The notes: generated from the letters alone by a model not told the origin. A stretch of 64,000 nucleotides of DNA from Paraburkholderia domus (GCF_905220705.1 NZ_CAJNAT010000015.1:1-64000); one strand, 5' to 3'; shown: positions 8,701 through 17,502, numbered from the stretch's first letter. Program-made: numbers and translations.

Positions 8701-9891
8701 GTGGAAGGCGATGCATTCCAGCGTCTCGCACGTATGCTGGCCGGCAAGGTCGCGAACGGCGGTCCGAAGAAGCTCGCGAAGGGTACGAAGATCGAACAGG
8801 CTTACCTGGAAGATCTCGACCACTACCACTGGTTCGACATCCGCCTCGCGGACGAAGAAGCAGCGGCACAGCTCGAAGCTATCAAGGACTCGATCGAACA
8901 GAAGCGTCACCAGTTCGATCTGGCGTTCGAAGAAAAGCGCAAGAAGCTCACGCAAGGCGACGAACTGCCGCCGGGCGTGCTGAAGATGGTCAAGGTGTAT
9001 CTGGCAGTCAAGCGTCGTCTGCAGCCTGGCGACAAGATGGCCGGCCGTCACGGTAACAAGGGTGTGGTGTCGAAGATCGTTCCGATCGAAGACATGCCGT
9101 ACATGGCCGATGGCCGTCCGGCTGACGTCGTGCTCAATCCGCTCGGCGTGCCGTCGCGGATGAACGTGGGTCAGGTTCTCGAAGTGCATCTGGGTTGGGC
9201 CGCGAAGGGTCTCGGCTGGCGTATCGGCGAAATGCTGCAGCGTCAGGCGAAGATCGCTGAACTGCGCGAATTCCTAACCAAGATTTACAACGAGTCGGGC
9301 CGCGCTGAAGAGCTGGACAGCTTCACGGACGACGAAATCGTCGAACTGGCGAAGAACCTGCGTGAAGGCGTTCCGTTTGCCACGCCGGTGTTCGACGGTG
9401 CGACGGAAGAAGAAATGTCGCGCGCGCTGGATCTGGCATTCCCGGACGACATCGCGAAGAACCTCGGCATGACGCCGTCGAAGAACCAGGTGCGTCTGTA
9501 TGACGGTCGCACGGGTGAGATGTTCGAACGTACGGTGACTGTCGGTTACATGCACTACCTGAAGCTGCACCACTTGGTCGACGACAAGATGCACGCGCGT
9601 TCCACGGGCCCGTACTCGCTCGTGACGCAGCAGCCGTTGGGCGGTAAGGCGCAGTTCGGTGGCCAGCGTTTCGGTGAAATGGAAGTGTGGGCGCTCGAAG
9701 CGTACGGCGCATCGTACGTGTTGCAAGAAATGCTGACGGTGAAGTCGGATGACGTGGCGGGCCGGACCAAGGTGTATGAGAACCTGGTCAAGGGTGATCA
9801 CGTGATCGACGCCGGCATGCCGGAATCCTTCAACGTGTTGGTGAAGGAAATCCGCTCGCTCGGTATCGACATCGACCTCGACCGCAACTAA
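5785..9891 (+). CDS. rpoB: DNA-directed RNA polymerase subunit beta
   Basis: RpoB (1368 aa) forms half of the RNA polymerase active-site cleft. The start MQYSFTEKKRIRKSFAKR is the family N-terminus. The rifampicin region is at about 7320-7420: D522, H532 and S537, equivalent to E. coli D516, H526 and S531, are all the sensitive-type residues. The C-terminus contains the GDKMAGRHGNKG motif and the RFGEMEVWALEAYGA segment. rpoC follows after 21 bases with its own SD (GGAGAGA). Usual length for the family. Confidence 0.99.
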   Translation: MQYSFTEKKRIRKSFAKRPIVHQVPFLLATQLESFSTFLQADTSSTQRKPEGLQAAFTSVFPIVSHNGFARLEFVSYMLSPPAFNIKECQQRGLTYCSALRAKVRLVLLDKESPSKPVVKEVKEQEVYMGEIPLMTPTGSFVINGTERVIVSQLHRSPGVFFEHDKGKTHSSGKLLFSARIIPYRGSWLDFEFDPKDVLYFRVDRRRKMPVTILLKAIGLTPEQILANFFVFDNFTLMPEGAQMEFVPERLRGEVARFDITDRDGNVIVQKDKRINAKHIRDLDNAKTKFISVPEDYLLGRVLAKNVVDGDTGEVIANANDEITETVLEKLRESKIKDIQTLYTNDLDQGPYISSTLRIDETADKMAARIAIYRMMRPGEPPTEEAVEALFNRLFYSEDAYDLSKVGRMKFNRRVGRDEIVGPMTLQDDDILATIKILVELRNGKGEVDDIDHLGNRRVRCVGELAENQFRAGLVRVERAVKERLGQAESENLMPHDLINSKPISSAIREFFGSSQLSQFMDQTNPLSEITHKRRVSALGPGGLTRERAGFEVRDVHPTHYGRVCPIETPEGPNIGLINSLALYAHLNEYGFLETPYRKVVDSKVTDQIDYLSAIEEGRYVIAQANAAVAADGSLTDELVSSREAGETLMVTPDRIQYMDVAPSQIVSVAASLIPFLEHDDANRALMGSNMQRQAVPCLRPEKAVVGTGIERTVAVDSGTTVQAFRGGVVDYVDAGRMVIRVNDDEAVAGDVGVDIYNLIKYTRSNQNTNINQRPIVKVGDIVSRGDVLADGASTDLGELALGQNMLVAFMPWNGYNFEDSILISEKVVADDRYTSIHIEELNVVARDTKLGPEEITRDISNLAEVQLGRLDESGIVYIGAEVEAGDVLVGKVTPKGETQLTPEEKLLRAIFGEKASDVKDTSLRVPSGMSGTVIDVQVFTREGIQRDKRAQQIIDDELKRYRLDLNDQLRIVEGDAFQRLARMLAGKVANGGPKKLAKGTKIEQAYLEDLDHYHWFDIRLADEEAAAQLEAIKDSIEQKRHQFDLAFEEKRKKLTQGDELPPGVLKMVKVYLAVKRRLQPGDKMAGRHGNKGVVSKIVPIEDMPYMADGRPADVVLNPLGVPSRMNVGQVLEVHLGWAAKGLGWRIGEMLQRQAKIAELREFLTKIYNESGRAEELDSFTDDEIVELAKNLREGVPFATPVFDGATEEEMSRALDLAFPDDIAKNLGMTPSKNQVRLYDGRTGEMFERTVTVGYMHYLKLHHLVDDKMHARSTGPYSLVTQQPLGGKAQFGGQRFGEMEVWALEAYGASYVLQEMLTVKSDDVAGRTKVYENLVKGDHVIDAGMPESFNVLVKEIRSLGIDIDLDRN

Positions 9892-9912
9892 TCGGACTAC
9901 GGAGAGAAAGCA

Positions 9913-12900
9913 ATGAAAGCTCTGCTCGATCTATTCAAGCAAGTCCAACAGCCTGAAGTTTTTGACGCGATCAAGATCGGTCTGGCCTCGCCAGACAAGA
10001 TCCGTTCGTGGTCGTTCGGTGAAGTGAAGAAGCCGGAAACCATCAACTACCGGACGTTCAAGCCGGAACGCGATGGTTTGTTCTGCGCGAAGATCTTCGG
10101 GCCGATCAAAGACTACGAATGCCTTTGCGGCAAGTACAAGCGCCTGAAGCATCGTGGCGTGATCTGTGAAAAGTGCGGCGTCGAAGTGACGCTCGCCAAG
10201 GTGCGTCGCGAACGGATGGGCCACATTGAGTTGGCCTCGCCGGTCGCTCACATCTGGTTCCTGAAGTCGCTGCCGTCGCGTCTGGGCATGGTGCTCGACA
10301 TGACGCTGCGCGACATCGAACGCGTGCTGTACTTCGAAGCATACGTGGTGATCGATCCGGGCATGACGCCGCTGAAAGCGCGGCAGATCATGACGGAAGA
10401 GGATTACTACAACAAGGTCGAAGAGTACGGTGACGAATTCCGTGCCGAGATGGGCGCGGAAGGCGTTCGCGAACTGCTGCGCGCGATCAACATCGACGAA
10501 CAGGTCGAGATGCTGCGCACTGAACTCAAGAACACGGGTTCGGAAGCGAAGATCAAGAAGTACGCGAAGCGCCTGAAGGTGCTCGAGGCGTTCCAACGTT
10601 CGGGCATCAAGCCTGACTGGATGGTGCTCGAAGTGCTGCCGGTGCTGCCGCCGGAACTGCGTCCGCTGGTGCCGCTGGATGGCGGCCGCTTCGCGACGTC
10701 GGACCTGAACGACCTGTATCGCCGCGTGATCAACCGTAACAACCGGTTGAAGCGTCTGCTCGAACTGAAGGCGCCTGAAATCATCGTCCGCAACGAAAAG
10801 CGGATGCTGCAGGAAGCCGTCGATTCGCTGCTCGACAACGGTCGTCGCGGTAAGGCAATGACCGGCGCGAACAAGCGTCCGCTGAAGTCGCTCGCTGACA
10901 TGATCAAGGGTAAGGGCGGTCGTTTCCGTCAGAACTTGCTCGGTAAGCGCGTGGACTATTCGGGCCGTTCGGTGATCGTGGTCGGCCCGACGCTCAAGCT
11001 GCATCAGTGCGGTCTGCCGAAGTTGATGGCGCTCGAACTGTTCAAACCGTTCATCTTCAACAAGCTCGAAGTGATGGGTGTTGCTACCACCATCAAGGCT
11101 GCGAAGAAGGAAGTCGAGAACCAGACGCCAGTGGTGTGGGACATCCTCGAAGAGGTGATCCGCGAGCATCCGGTCATGCTGAACCGTGCGCCGACGCTGC
11201 ACCGTCTTGGCATTCAGGCTTTCGAGCCGGTGCTGATCGAAGGTAAGGCTATCCAGCTGCACCCGCTCGTTTGCGCGGCGTTCAACGCCGACTTCGACGG
11301 TGACCAGATGGCTGTGCACGTGCCGCTGTCGCTCGAAGCGCAGATGGAAGCGCGTACGCTGATGCTGGCGTCGAACAACATCCTGTTCCCGGCTAACGGC
11401 GATCCGTCGATCGTGCCGTCGCAGGATATCGTGCTCGGCCTGTACTACGCGACGCGTGAAGCAGTGAACGCCAAGGGCGAAGGCCTGACGTTCACCGGCG
11501 TGTCGGAAGCACTGCGTGCTTACGAGAACAAGGAAGTCGAGCTGGCCTCGCGCGTCAACGTGCGGATCACGGAAATGGTCCACAACGAAGACAAATCGGA
11601 AGGTGCGCCGGCATTCGTGCCGAAGATCACGCTGTACGCAACGACCGTTGGCCGTTCGATCCTGTCGGAAATTCTGCCGCCGGGCCTGCCGTTCTCGGTG
11701 CTGAACAAGCCGCTGAAGAAGAAGGAAATCTCGCGCTTGATCAACACCGCATTCCGCAAGTGCGGTCTGCGCGAAACGGTGATTTTCGCCGATCAGTTGA
11801 TGCAGTCGGGTTTCCGTCTGGCAACGCGCGCTGGTATTTCGATCTGCGTCGACGACATGCTCGTGCCGCCGCAGAAAGAACAGATCGTCGGCGATGCAGC
11901 CAAGAAGGTGAAGGAATACGACCGTCAGTACATGTCGGGTCTGGTCACGTCGCAAGAGCGCTACAACAACGTGGTCGACATCTGGTCGGCAACATCGGAA
12001 GCGGTCGGCAAGGCGATGATGGAACAGCTGTCGACGGAACCGGTCACGGATCGCGACGGCAACGAAACGCGTCAGGAATCGTTCAACTCCATCTACATGA
12101 TGGCGGACTCGGGTGCTCGTGGTTCCGCAGTTCAGATTCGTCAGCTGGCCGGTATGCGTGGCCTGATGGCGAAGCCGGACGGCTCGATCATCGAAACGCC
12201 GATTACGGCGAACTTCCGTGAAGGCCTGAACGTGTTGCAGTACTTCATCTCGACCCACGGTGCACGTAAGGGTCTGGCTGATACGGCACTGAAGACGGCT
12301 AACTCGGGTTACCTGACCCGTCGTCTGGTCGACGTGACGCAGGATCTCGTGGTGGTCGAGGACGATTGCGGTACGTCCAACGGCGTCGCGATGAAGGCGT
12401 TGGTCGAAGGCGGTGAAGTGGTCGAAGCGCTGCGTGACCGTATTCTCGGTCGCGTGACGGTGGCTGACGTCGTCAATCCGGAAACGCAGGAAACGCTGTA
12501 CGAAACGGGCACGTTGCTCGACGAAGACGCGGTCGAAGAAATCGAACGCCTCGGCATCGACGAAGTGCGCGTGCGTACGCCGCTGACTTGCGAAACGCGT
12601 TACGGTCTGTGCGCAGCCTGCTACGGCCGCGACCTGGGTCGTGGCTCGTCGGTCAACGTTGGCGAAGCAGTCGGCGTGATCGCTGCTCAGTCGATCGGTG
12701 AACCGGGCACGCAGCTCACGATGCGGACGTTCCACATCGGTGGTGCGGCATCGCGTGCAGCAGTGGCTTCGTCGGTTGAAGCCAAGTCGAACGGTACGGT
12801 GCGTTTCACGGCGACCATGCGTTACGTCACCAACGCGAAGGGCGAACAGATCGTCATTTCGCGTTCGGGCGAAGCCATGATCACCGACGACCACGGTCGC

Positions 12901-14151
12901 GAGCGCGAACGTCACAAGGTGCCGTACGGCGCGACGCTGTTGCAACTGGACGGCGCGCAGATCAAGGCCGGCACGCAACTGGCGACGTGGGACCCGATGA
13001 CGCGTCCGATCATCACCGAGTACGGTGGTACGGTGAAGTTCGAAAACGTCGAAGAAGGCGTGACGGTTGCCAAGCAGATCGACGATGTGACGGGTCTCTC
13101 GACGCTGGTCGTGATCGACGTGAAGCGCCGCGGTTCGCAAGCGTCGAAGACGGTGCGTCCGCAGGTCAAGCTGCTCGACGCGAACGGCGAAGAAGTCAAG
13201 ATCCCGAACACCGAGCACTCGGTGCAGATCGGCTTCCAGGTCGGCGCTCTGATCACCGTGAAGGACGGTCAGCAAGTGCAGGTCGGTGAAGTGCTGGCAC
13301 GTATCCCGGTCGAATCGCAAAAGACTCGCGACATTACCGGTGGTCTGCCGCGTGTGGCCGAACTGTTCGAAGCGCGCTCGCCGAAGGACGCCGGTATTCT
13401 GGCGGAAGTCACGGGCACGACGTCGTTCGGTAAGGACACGAAGGGCAAGCAGCGTCTCGTTATCACGGACCTCGAAGGCAATCAGCACGAGTTCCTGATC
13501 GCGAAGGAAAAGCAGGTTCTGGTGCACGATGGTCAGGTCGTCAACAAGGGCGAAATGATTGTCGACGGGCCGGCTGATCCGCACGACATTCTGCGTTTGC
13601 AGGGCGTCGAAGCGCTGGCGCGCTACATCGTTGACGAAGTGCAGGACGTGTATCGTCTGCAGGGCGTGAAGATCAATGACAAGCACATTGAAGTGATCGT
13701 CCGTCAGATGCTGCGCCGCGTGCAGATCGTCGATAACGGTGACACGCGCTTCATCATGGGCGAACAGGTCGAGCGCTCGGATATGCTCGACGAGAACGAC
13801 CGGATGGCGGCGGAAGGCAAGATCCCGGCAACCTACGACAACGTGCTGCTCGGTATCACGAAGGCATCGCTGTCGACCGATTCGTTCATCTCTGCGGCAT
13901 CGTTCCAGGAAACGACCCGCGTGCTGACCGAAGCGGCGATCATGGGCAAGCGCGATGATCTGCGCGGCCTGAAGGAAAACGTGATCGTTGGTCGTCTGAT
14001 TCCGGCTGGTACGGGTCTCGCGTTCCACAAGGCACGCAAGAGCAAGGAACTGTCCGACCGCGAGCGTTTCGACCAGATCGCAGCGGAAGAGTCGTTCGAA
14101 TTCGGTACGCCGGAAACCCCGGCCGCCGAACAGCAGCACTCAGGCGAGTAA
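9913..14151 (+). CDS. rpoC: DNA-directed RNA polymerase subunit beta'
   Basis: RpoC (1412 aa) carries the catalytic Mg site NADFDGDQ, with D460, D462 and D464 numbered as in E. coli. The N-terminal zinc ribbon uses C70, C72, C85 and C88. A second cysteine cluster (CETRYGLCAACYGRD) lies near residue 895-910, followed by the trigger-loop and bridge-helix region. It ends in an acidic tail. It is the last gene before a strong terminator, so rpoBC is a two-gene unit. Confidence 0.99.
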   Translation: MKALLDLFKQVQQPEVFDAIKIGLASPDKIRSWSFGEVKKPETINYRTFKPERDGLFCAKIFGPIKDYECLCGKYKRLKHRGVICEKCGVEVTLAKVRRERMGHIELASPVAHIWFLKSLPSRLGMVLDMTLRDIERVLYFEAYVVIDPGMTPLKARQIMTEEDYYNKVEEYGDEFRAEMGAEGVRELLRAINIDEQVEMLRTELKNTGSEAKIKKYAKRLKVLEAFQRSGIKPDWMVLEVLPVLPPELRPLVPLDGGRFATSDLNDLYRRVINRNNRLKRLLELKAPEIIVRNEKRMLQEAVDSLLDNGRRGKAMTGANKRPLKSLADMIKGKGGRFRQNLLGKRVDYSGRSVIVVGPTLKLHQCGLPKLMALELFKPFIFNKLEVMGVATTIKAAKKEVENQTPVVWDILEEVIREHPVMLNRAPTLHRLGIQAFEPVLIEGKAIQLHPLVCAAFNADFDGDQMAVHVPLSLEAQMEARTLMLASNNILFPANGDPSIVPSQDIVLGLYYATREAVNAKGEGLTFTGVSEALRAYENKEVELASRVNVRITEMVHNEDKSEGAPAFVPKITLYATTVGRSILSEILPPGLPFSVLNKPLKKKEISRLINTAFRKCGLRETVIFADQLMQSGFRLATRAGISICVDDMLVPPQKEQIVGDAAKKVKEYDRQYMSGLVTSQERYNNVVDIWSATSEAVGKAMMEQLSTEPVTDRDGNETRQESFNSIYMMADSGARGSAVQIRQLAGMRGLMAKPDGSIIETPITANFREGLNVLQYFISTHGARKGLADTALKTANSGYLTRRLVDVTQDLVVVEDDCGTSNGVAMKALVEGGEVVEALRDRILGRVTVADVVNPETQETLYETGTLLDEDAVEEIERLGIDEVRVRTPLTCETRYGLCAACYGRDLGRGSSVNVGEAVGVIAAQSIGEPGTQLTMRTFHIGGAASRAAVASSVEAKSNGTVRFTATMRYVTNAKGEQIVISRSGEAMITDDHGRERERHKVPYGATLLQLDGAQIKAGTQLATWDPMTRPIITEYGGTVKFENVEEGVTVAKQIDDVTGLSTLVVIDVKRRGSQASKTVRPQVKLLDANGEEVKIPNTEHSVQIGFQVGALITVKDGQQVQVGEVLARIPVESQKTRDITGGLPRVAELFEARSPKDAGILAEVTGTTSFGKDTKGKQRLVITDLEGNQHEFLIAKEKQVLVHDGQVVNKGEMIVDGPADPHDILRLQGVEALARYIVDEVQDVYRLQGVKINDKHIEVIVRQMLRRVQIVDNGDTRFIMGEQVERSDMLDENDRMAAEGKIPATYDNVLLGITKASLSTDSFISAASFQETTRVLTEAAIMGKRDDLRGLKENVIVGRLIPAGTGLAFHKARKSKELSDRERFDQIAAEESFEFGTPETPAAEQQHSGE

Positions 14152-14193
14152 GTCCCGGCGGCGTAAGCCGCTTGGGCTCACCAGCCAGCGAAG

Positions 14194-14224
14194 CCGCTCA
14201 GTTTCGACTGAGCGGTTTTTTTTT
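14194..14224 (+). terminator. Intrinsic terminator of rpoBC
   Basis: Perfect stem CCGCTCAG/CTGAGCGG (14194-14201 with 14208-14215), loop TTTCGA, followed by nine T. A textbook terminator 43 bases after the rpoC stop. Confidence 0.95.
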
Positions 14225-14227
14225 GTC

Positions 14228-14261
14228 GACAGGAGTTAGTGCTGTAGCACTTACTCCTGTC
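14228..14261. repeat. 34-base near-perfect inverted repeat after the rpoC terminator
   Basis: GACAGGAGTTAGTGCT (14228-14243) faces its reverse complement at 14246-14261 across a GT centre, with one mismatch in 16. It has no U-tract, so it is not an ordinary terminator. It could be a second barrier, a transcript-end protector or a copy of an interspersed palindromic repeat. Confidence 0.85.
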
Positions 14262-14402
14262 CCACGCACCGCGGGCGCTTCGTTTTTGTGCGTTTTTGTG
14301 GATTCGTCGGCTGAACGGCTAACGTTGTCGCAAAGCGCGGGCGCAGCACGAATGCGTTGGTAAAATTCGTGTCACCGGCTTTAAGCTGCTTCTCTCAAAT
14401 TC

Positions 14403-16250
14403 ATGTCCCGTCCGCTCGAAATCCTCAACGAAGTCTTTGGTTACCCCGCGTTCAGAGGACAGCAGGGCGAAATCGTCGAACACGTCGCTGGTGGAGGCGA
14501 TTGCCTGGTGCTGATGCCGACGGGCGGCGGCAAGTCGTTGTGTTATCAGATTCCTTCGTTGGTGCGGCGCGAGGCAGGGTGCGGAGCTGGGATCGTCGTG
14601 TCTCCGTTGATCGCGTTGATGCAGGATCAGGTCGCTGCGCTCAGGGAAGTCGGTGTGCGTGCCGCCTACCTGAACTCGACGCTGTCGAGTGCGGAAGCAA
14701 TGGCTACCGAACGCGCGCTGCGCGAAGGCGAAATCGATCTGCTGTATGTGGCGCCGGAACGCCTGATGACGCCCCGCTTCCAGGAATTGCTCGAGCGTAC
14801 GCGCATCGGTCTGTTCGCCATCGACGAAGCGCACTGCGTGTCGCAATGGGGCCACGATTTCCGTCCTGAATATATTCAGCTGTCGGTACTGCACGAGCGC
14901 TTTCCGAATGTGCCGCGCATTGCGCTCACCGCGACCGCCGATGCGATCACGCGCGACGAAATCATCCACCGTCTCGCGCTCGATGACGCGCGCATCTTTG
15001 TCTCCAGCTTCGATCGCCCGAACATTCGCTATCGCATCGTTGAAAAGGACAATGCGCGTACGCAATTGCTCGACTTCATTCGCGCCGAACACTCGAAACC
15101 GGACGGCACAACGGACGCCGGCGTTGTCTACTGCCTGTCGCGTCGCAAGGTCGAAGAAACGGCAGAGTGGCTCAAAGAGAAGGGTATGCGCGCTTTGCCG
15201 TATCACGCCGGCATGGAGTTCGAAATCCGCCAGAAGCATCAGGAGATGTTCCAGCGTGAGGAAGGCATCGTGATGTGTGCAACGATCGCCTTTGGTATGG
15301 GGATCGACAAGCCGGACGTACGTTTTGTGGCTCACCTTGATTTGCCGAAGAGCGTCGAAGGTTACTACCAGGAAACCGGGCGCGCGGGCCGTGACGGCAT
15401 GCCGGCCAATGCATGGATGACGTACGGTCTGGGCGACGTCGTGCAGCAGCGCAAGATGATCGACGAATCCGATGCCGACGACGCGCACAAGCGCGTGCAG
15501 ACCGGCAAGCTCGATGCGCTGCTCGGTTTGTGTGAAGCGGCGACCTGCCGGCGGGTGCGGCTCCTTGCGTATTTCGGTGAGTCGAGCAAGCCGTGCGGCA
15601 ACTGCGACAACTGCCTTGAACCGCCGGACACCTGGGATGCGACGCGCGAAGCGCAGATGGCGCTGTCCTGCGTGTTCCGCGCCCAGCGGGCGAGTGGCTT
15701 TCACTTCGGCGCCGGCCATCTGATCGATATCCTGCGGGGCAACCGCAGCGAGAAGATTCTGCAACGCGGTCACGAGAAGCTGACCACCTTCGGGATCGGC
15801 GCGGCGCTCGGCGAACCGGAGTGGCGCGCCATTTTTCGTCAGCTCGTCGCGTTCGGCTACCTCACCGTCGACCACGAAGGTTTCGGTTCGCTAGTACTGA
15901 CAGAAGCAGCCAAAGCGGTGTTGAAGAGCGAGCAGAACGTGACGATGCGCCGCTACGTGAAACCGACGCGTACTCGCCAGTCATCCGGCCGTACTAGCGA
16001 GCGCGCCGATCCGACGATCGGGATGGGCCCGCGCGAGCGCGCCCGCTGGGAGCGCCTGCGCGCCTGGCGCACGGAGACAGCGAAAAGCGACGGCGTGCCG
16101 GCCTACGTTATTTTCCACGACGCTACGCTGGCCGAAATTGCCCGCAACGGCCCAGATTCCATCGAGGATTTGCGCGGCATTCCGGGCATGGGCGCCCGCA
16201 AACTCGACCGCTTTGGCGACGAGCTGCTGGAAGTCGTTGCCGCCGACTGA
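14403..16250 (+). CDS. recQ: ATP-dependent DNA helicase RecQ
   Basis: RecQ (615 aa) is a 3'-5' superfamily 2 helicase of the RecF recombination and replication-restart pathway. Walker A is MPTGGGKS (residues 38-45), motif II IDEAHCVSQWGHDFRPEY, motif VI GYYQETGRAGRDG. The RecQ-C zinc site shows CRRVRLLAYF then CGNCDNC. A winged-helix domain follows, and the C-terminal HRDC domain begins near residue 540. It stands alone between rpoC and the str operon with no operon partner; its start has a poor SD. A TAAAAT box lies at 14361-14366 but no good -35. Confidence 0.96.
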   Translation: MSRPLEILNEVFGYPAFRGQQGEIVEHVAGGGDCLVLMPTGGGKSLCYQIPSLVRREAGCGAGIVVSPLIALMQDQVAALREVGVRAAYLNSTLSSAEAMATERALREGEIDLLYVAPERLMTPRFQELLERTRIGLFAIDEAHCVSQWGHDFRPEYIQLSVLHERFPNVPRIALTATADAITRDEIIHRLALDDARIFVSSFDRPNIRYRIVEKDNARTQLLDFIRAEHSKPDGTTDAGVVYCLSRRKVEETAEWLKEKGMRALPYHAGMEFEIRQKHQEMFQREEGIVMCATIAFGMGIDKPDVRFVAHLDLPKSVEGYYQETGRAGRDGMPANAWMTYGLGDVVQQRKMIDESDADDAHKRVQTGKLDALLGLCEAATCRRVRLLAYFGESSKPCGNCDNCLEPPDTWDATREAQMALSCVFRAQRASGFHFGAGHLIDILRGNRSEKILQRGHEKLTTFGIGAALGEPEWRAIFRQLVAFGYLTVDHEGFGSLVLTEAAKAVLKSEQNVTMRRYVKPTRTRQSSGRTSERADPTIGMGPRERARWERLRAWRTETAKSDGVPAYVIFHDATLAEIARNGPDSIEDLRGIPGMGARKLDRFGDELLEVVAAD

Positions 16251-16302
16251 GTGCCGGTGGGCCCAGTTTGAGGTCGGCAGGCGTGCGAAGCAATGCAACC
16301 TG

Positions 16303-16332
16303 TTGACTCGCTTAGCATTTTCGGAATATTAT
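16303..16332 (+). promoter_or_regulatory. Sigma-70 promoter of the str operon
   Basis: TTGACT (16303-16308), 18-base spacer, TATTAT (16327-16332); predicted start about 16339. It lies 53 bases after recQ and gives rpsL a leader of about 130 bases. The -10 overlaps one arm of a 6-bp dyad TAGCAT (16313-16318)/ATGCTA (16331-16336). Confidence 0.75.
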
Positions 16333-16471
16333 GCTAGGTTCCGGTTCTTGGAATGCCTGTGCGCGAAGTCAATTCGTGCGCTGACACCCTGGTTCGGAAG
16401 TTCGATGCGCAATCGTTTCTGCTTTGCCCGGAAACAGATGCGTCGATTTTGTTCAATTTCAGGAATAAACA

Positions 16472-16852
16472 ATGCCAACCATCAATCAACTGGTTCGCAA
16501 AGGCCGCGCGTCGGAAACGACGAAGAGCAAGAGCCCGGCTTTGCAGGACTGCCCCCAGCGTCGCGGCGTGTGCACCCGTGTGTACACCACGACGCCTAAG
16601 AAGCCTAACTCGGCACTGCGTAAGGTTGCCAAGGTTCGTCTGACGAACGGCTTCGAAGTTATTTCGTACATCGGTGGTGAAGGCCACAACCTGCAGGAAC
16701 ACTCGGTCGTGCTGATTCGCGGCGGCCGTGTTAAGGACTTGCCGGGTGTGCGTTACCACATGGTTCGCGGCTCGCTGGATACACAGGGCGTCAAGGATCG
16801 TAAGCAGGCTCGCTCGAAGTACGGTGCGAAGCGTGCCAAGGCTGGCAAGTAA
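16472..16852 (+). CDS. rpsL: 30S ribosomal protein S12
   Basis: S12 (126 aa) lines the decoding centre. The signature TPKKPNSALRKVAKVRLTNG follows the N-terminal extension, and K43 and K88 (in GRVKDLPGVRYH), the usual streptomycin-resistance positions, are both wild-type lysines. D89 is the residue often methylthiolated by RimO. First gene of the str operon; start MPTINQLVRKGR is canonical. Confidence 0.99.
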   Translation: MPTINQLVRKGRASETTKSKSPALQDCPQRRGVCTRVYTTTPKKPNSALRKVAKVRLTNGFEVISYIGGEGHNLQEHSVVLIRGGRVKDLPGVRYHMVRGSLDTQGVKDRKQARSKYGAKRAKAGK

Positions 16853-17031
16853 TTAGCCGGTCAGTGTAGTTCCAGGTCGCCTGTAAAGGCGGTAATGGCG
16901 GTGGTACCGGAATCGCCGGTGCTGTCGAGTAAGTGGTCACCCGACCAGGCTGGTAAGTCGTTAGAGATGAATCGGGTTAGTTGGTGGCCGCGGAGCTGAA
17001 GCAGCTCCAACTGAAAAGTAAAGGAAGAAAC
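16853..17031 (+). promoter_or_regulatory. Long structured rpsL-rpsG spacer, possible S7 control site
   Basis: A 179-base spacer inside a ribosomal operon. It contains several G/C-rich hairpins and, just before rpsG, GGAGCT/AGCTCC (16992-17008) followed by the true SD (AAGGAAG). In E. coli the rpsL-rpsG spacer holds the S7 repressor site. The equivalence here is inferred from position only. Confidence 0.45.
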
Positions 17032-17502
17032 ATGCCGCGTCGTCGCGAAGTCCCCAAGCGGGAAGTGTTGCCGGATCCGAAGTTCGGTAACGTAGATGTT
17101 GCAAAGTTCATGAACGTGCTGATGCTCTCCGGCAAGAAGTCGGTTGCTGAGCGTATCGTGTACGGCGCTTTCGAACAGATCCAGACCAAGGGTGGCAAGG
17201 ACCCGCTGGAAGTGTTCACGGTAGCGCTCAACAACGTCAAGCCGGTGGTCGAAGTTAAGAGCCGCCGCGTTGGTGGTGCGAACTATCAGGTTCCGGTCGA
17301 AGTGCGTCCGTCGCGTCGTATGGCATTGGCGATGCGTTGGTTGCGTGAAGCCGCGAAGAAGCGCAGCGAGAAGTCGATGGCCCTGCGTCTGGCAGGTGAA
17401 CTCTCCGAAGCGGCCGAAGGCCGTGGCGGCGCGATGAAGAAGCGCGACGAAGTTCACCGGATGGCAGAAGCCAACAAGGCGTTCTCGCACTTCCGTTTCT
17501 AA
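17032..17502 (+). CDS. rpsG: 30S ribosomal protein S7
   Basis: S7 (156 aa) nucleates assembly of the 30S head and contacts E-site tRNA. The start MPRRREVPKREVLPDPK at 17032 follows AAGGAAG; an upstream in-frame GTG/TTG extension to 16981 is not conserved. The core GGANYQVPVEVRPSRRMALAMRW is intact. In E. coli S7 represses its own operon. Confidence 0.98.
   Translation: MPRRREVPKREVLPDPKFGNVDVAKFMNVLMLSGKKSVAERIVYGAFEQIQTKGGKDPLEVFTVALNNVKPVVEVKSRRVGGANYQVPVEVRPSRRMALAMRWLREAAKKRSEKSMALRLAGELSEAAEGRGGAMKKRDEVHRMAEANKAFSHFRF

Noticed and set aside
6076..9189. A 1,037-codon open frame on the minus strand opposite rpoB
   Set aside because: Same codon-bias shadow: Arg/His/Asp-rich low-complexity composition, no homology signals, and rpoB is unmistakable on the other strand.
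9931..14139. A 1,402-codon open frame on the minus strand opposite rpoC
   Set aside because: It mirrors rpoC exactly. In strongly biased high-GC genes the antisense frame opposite codon position 3 rarely meets stops. The protein is Arg/His/Val-rich with no domain signature and no SD.
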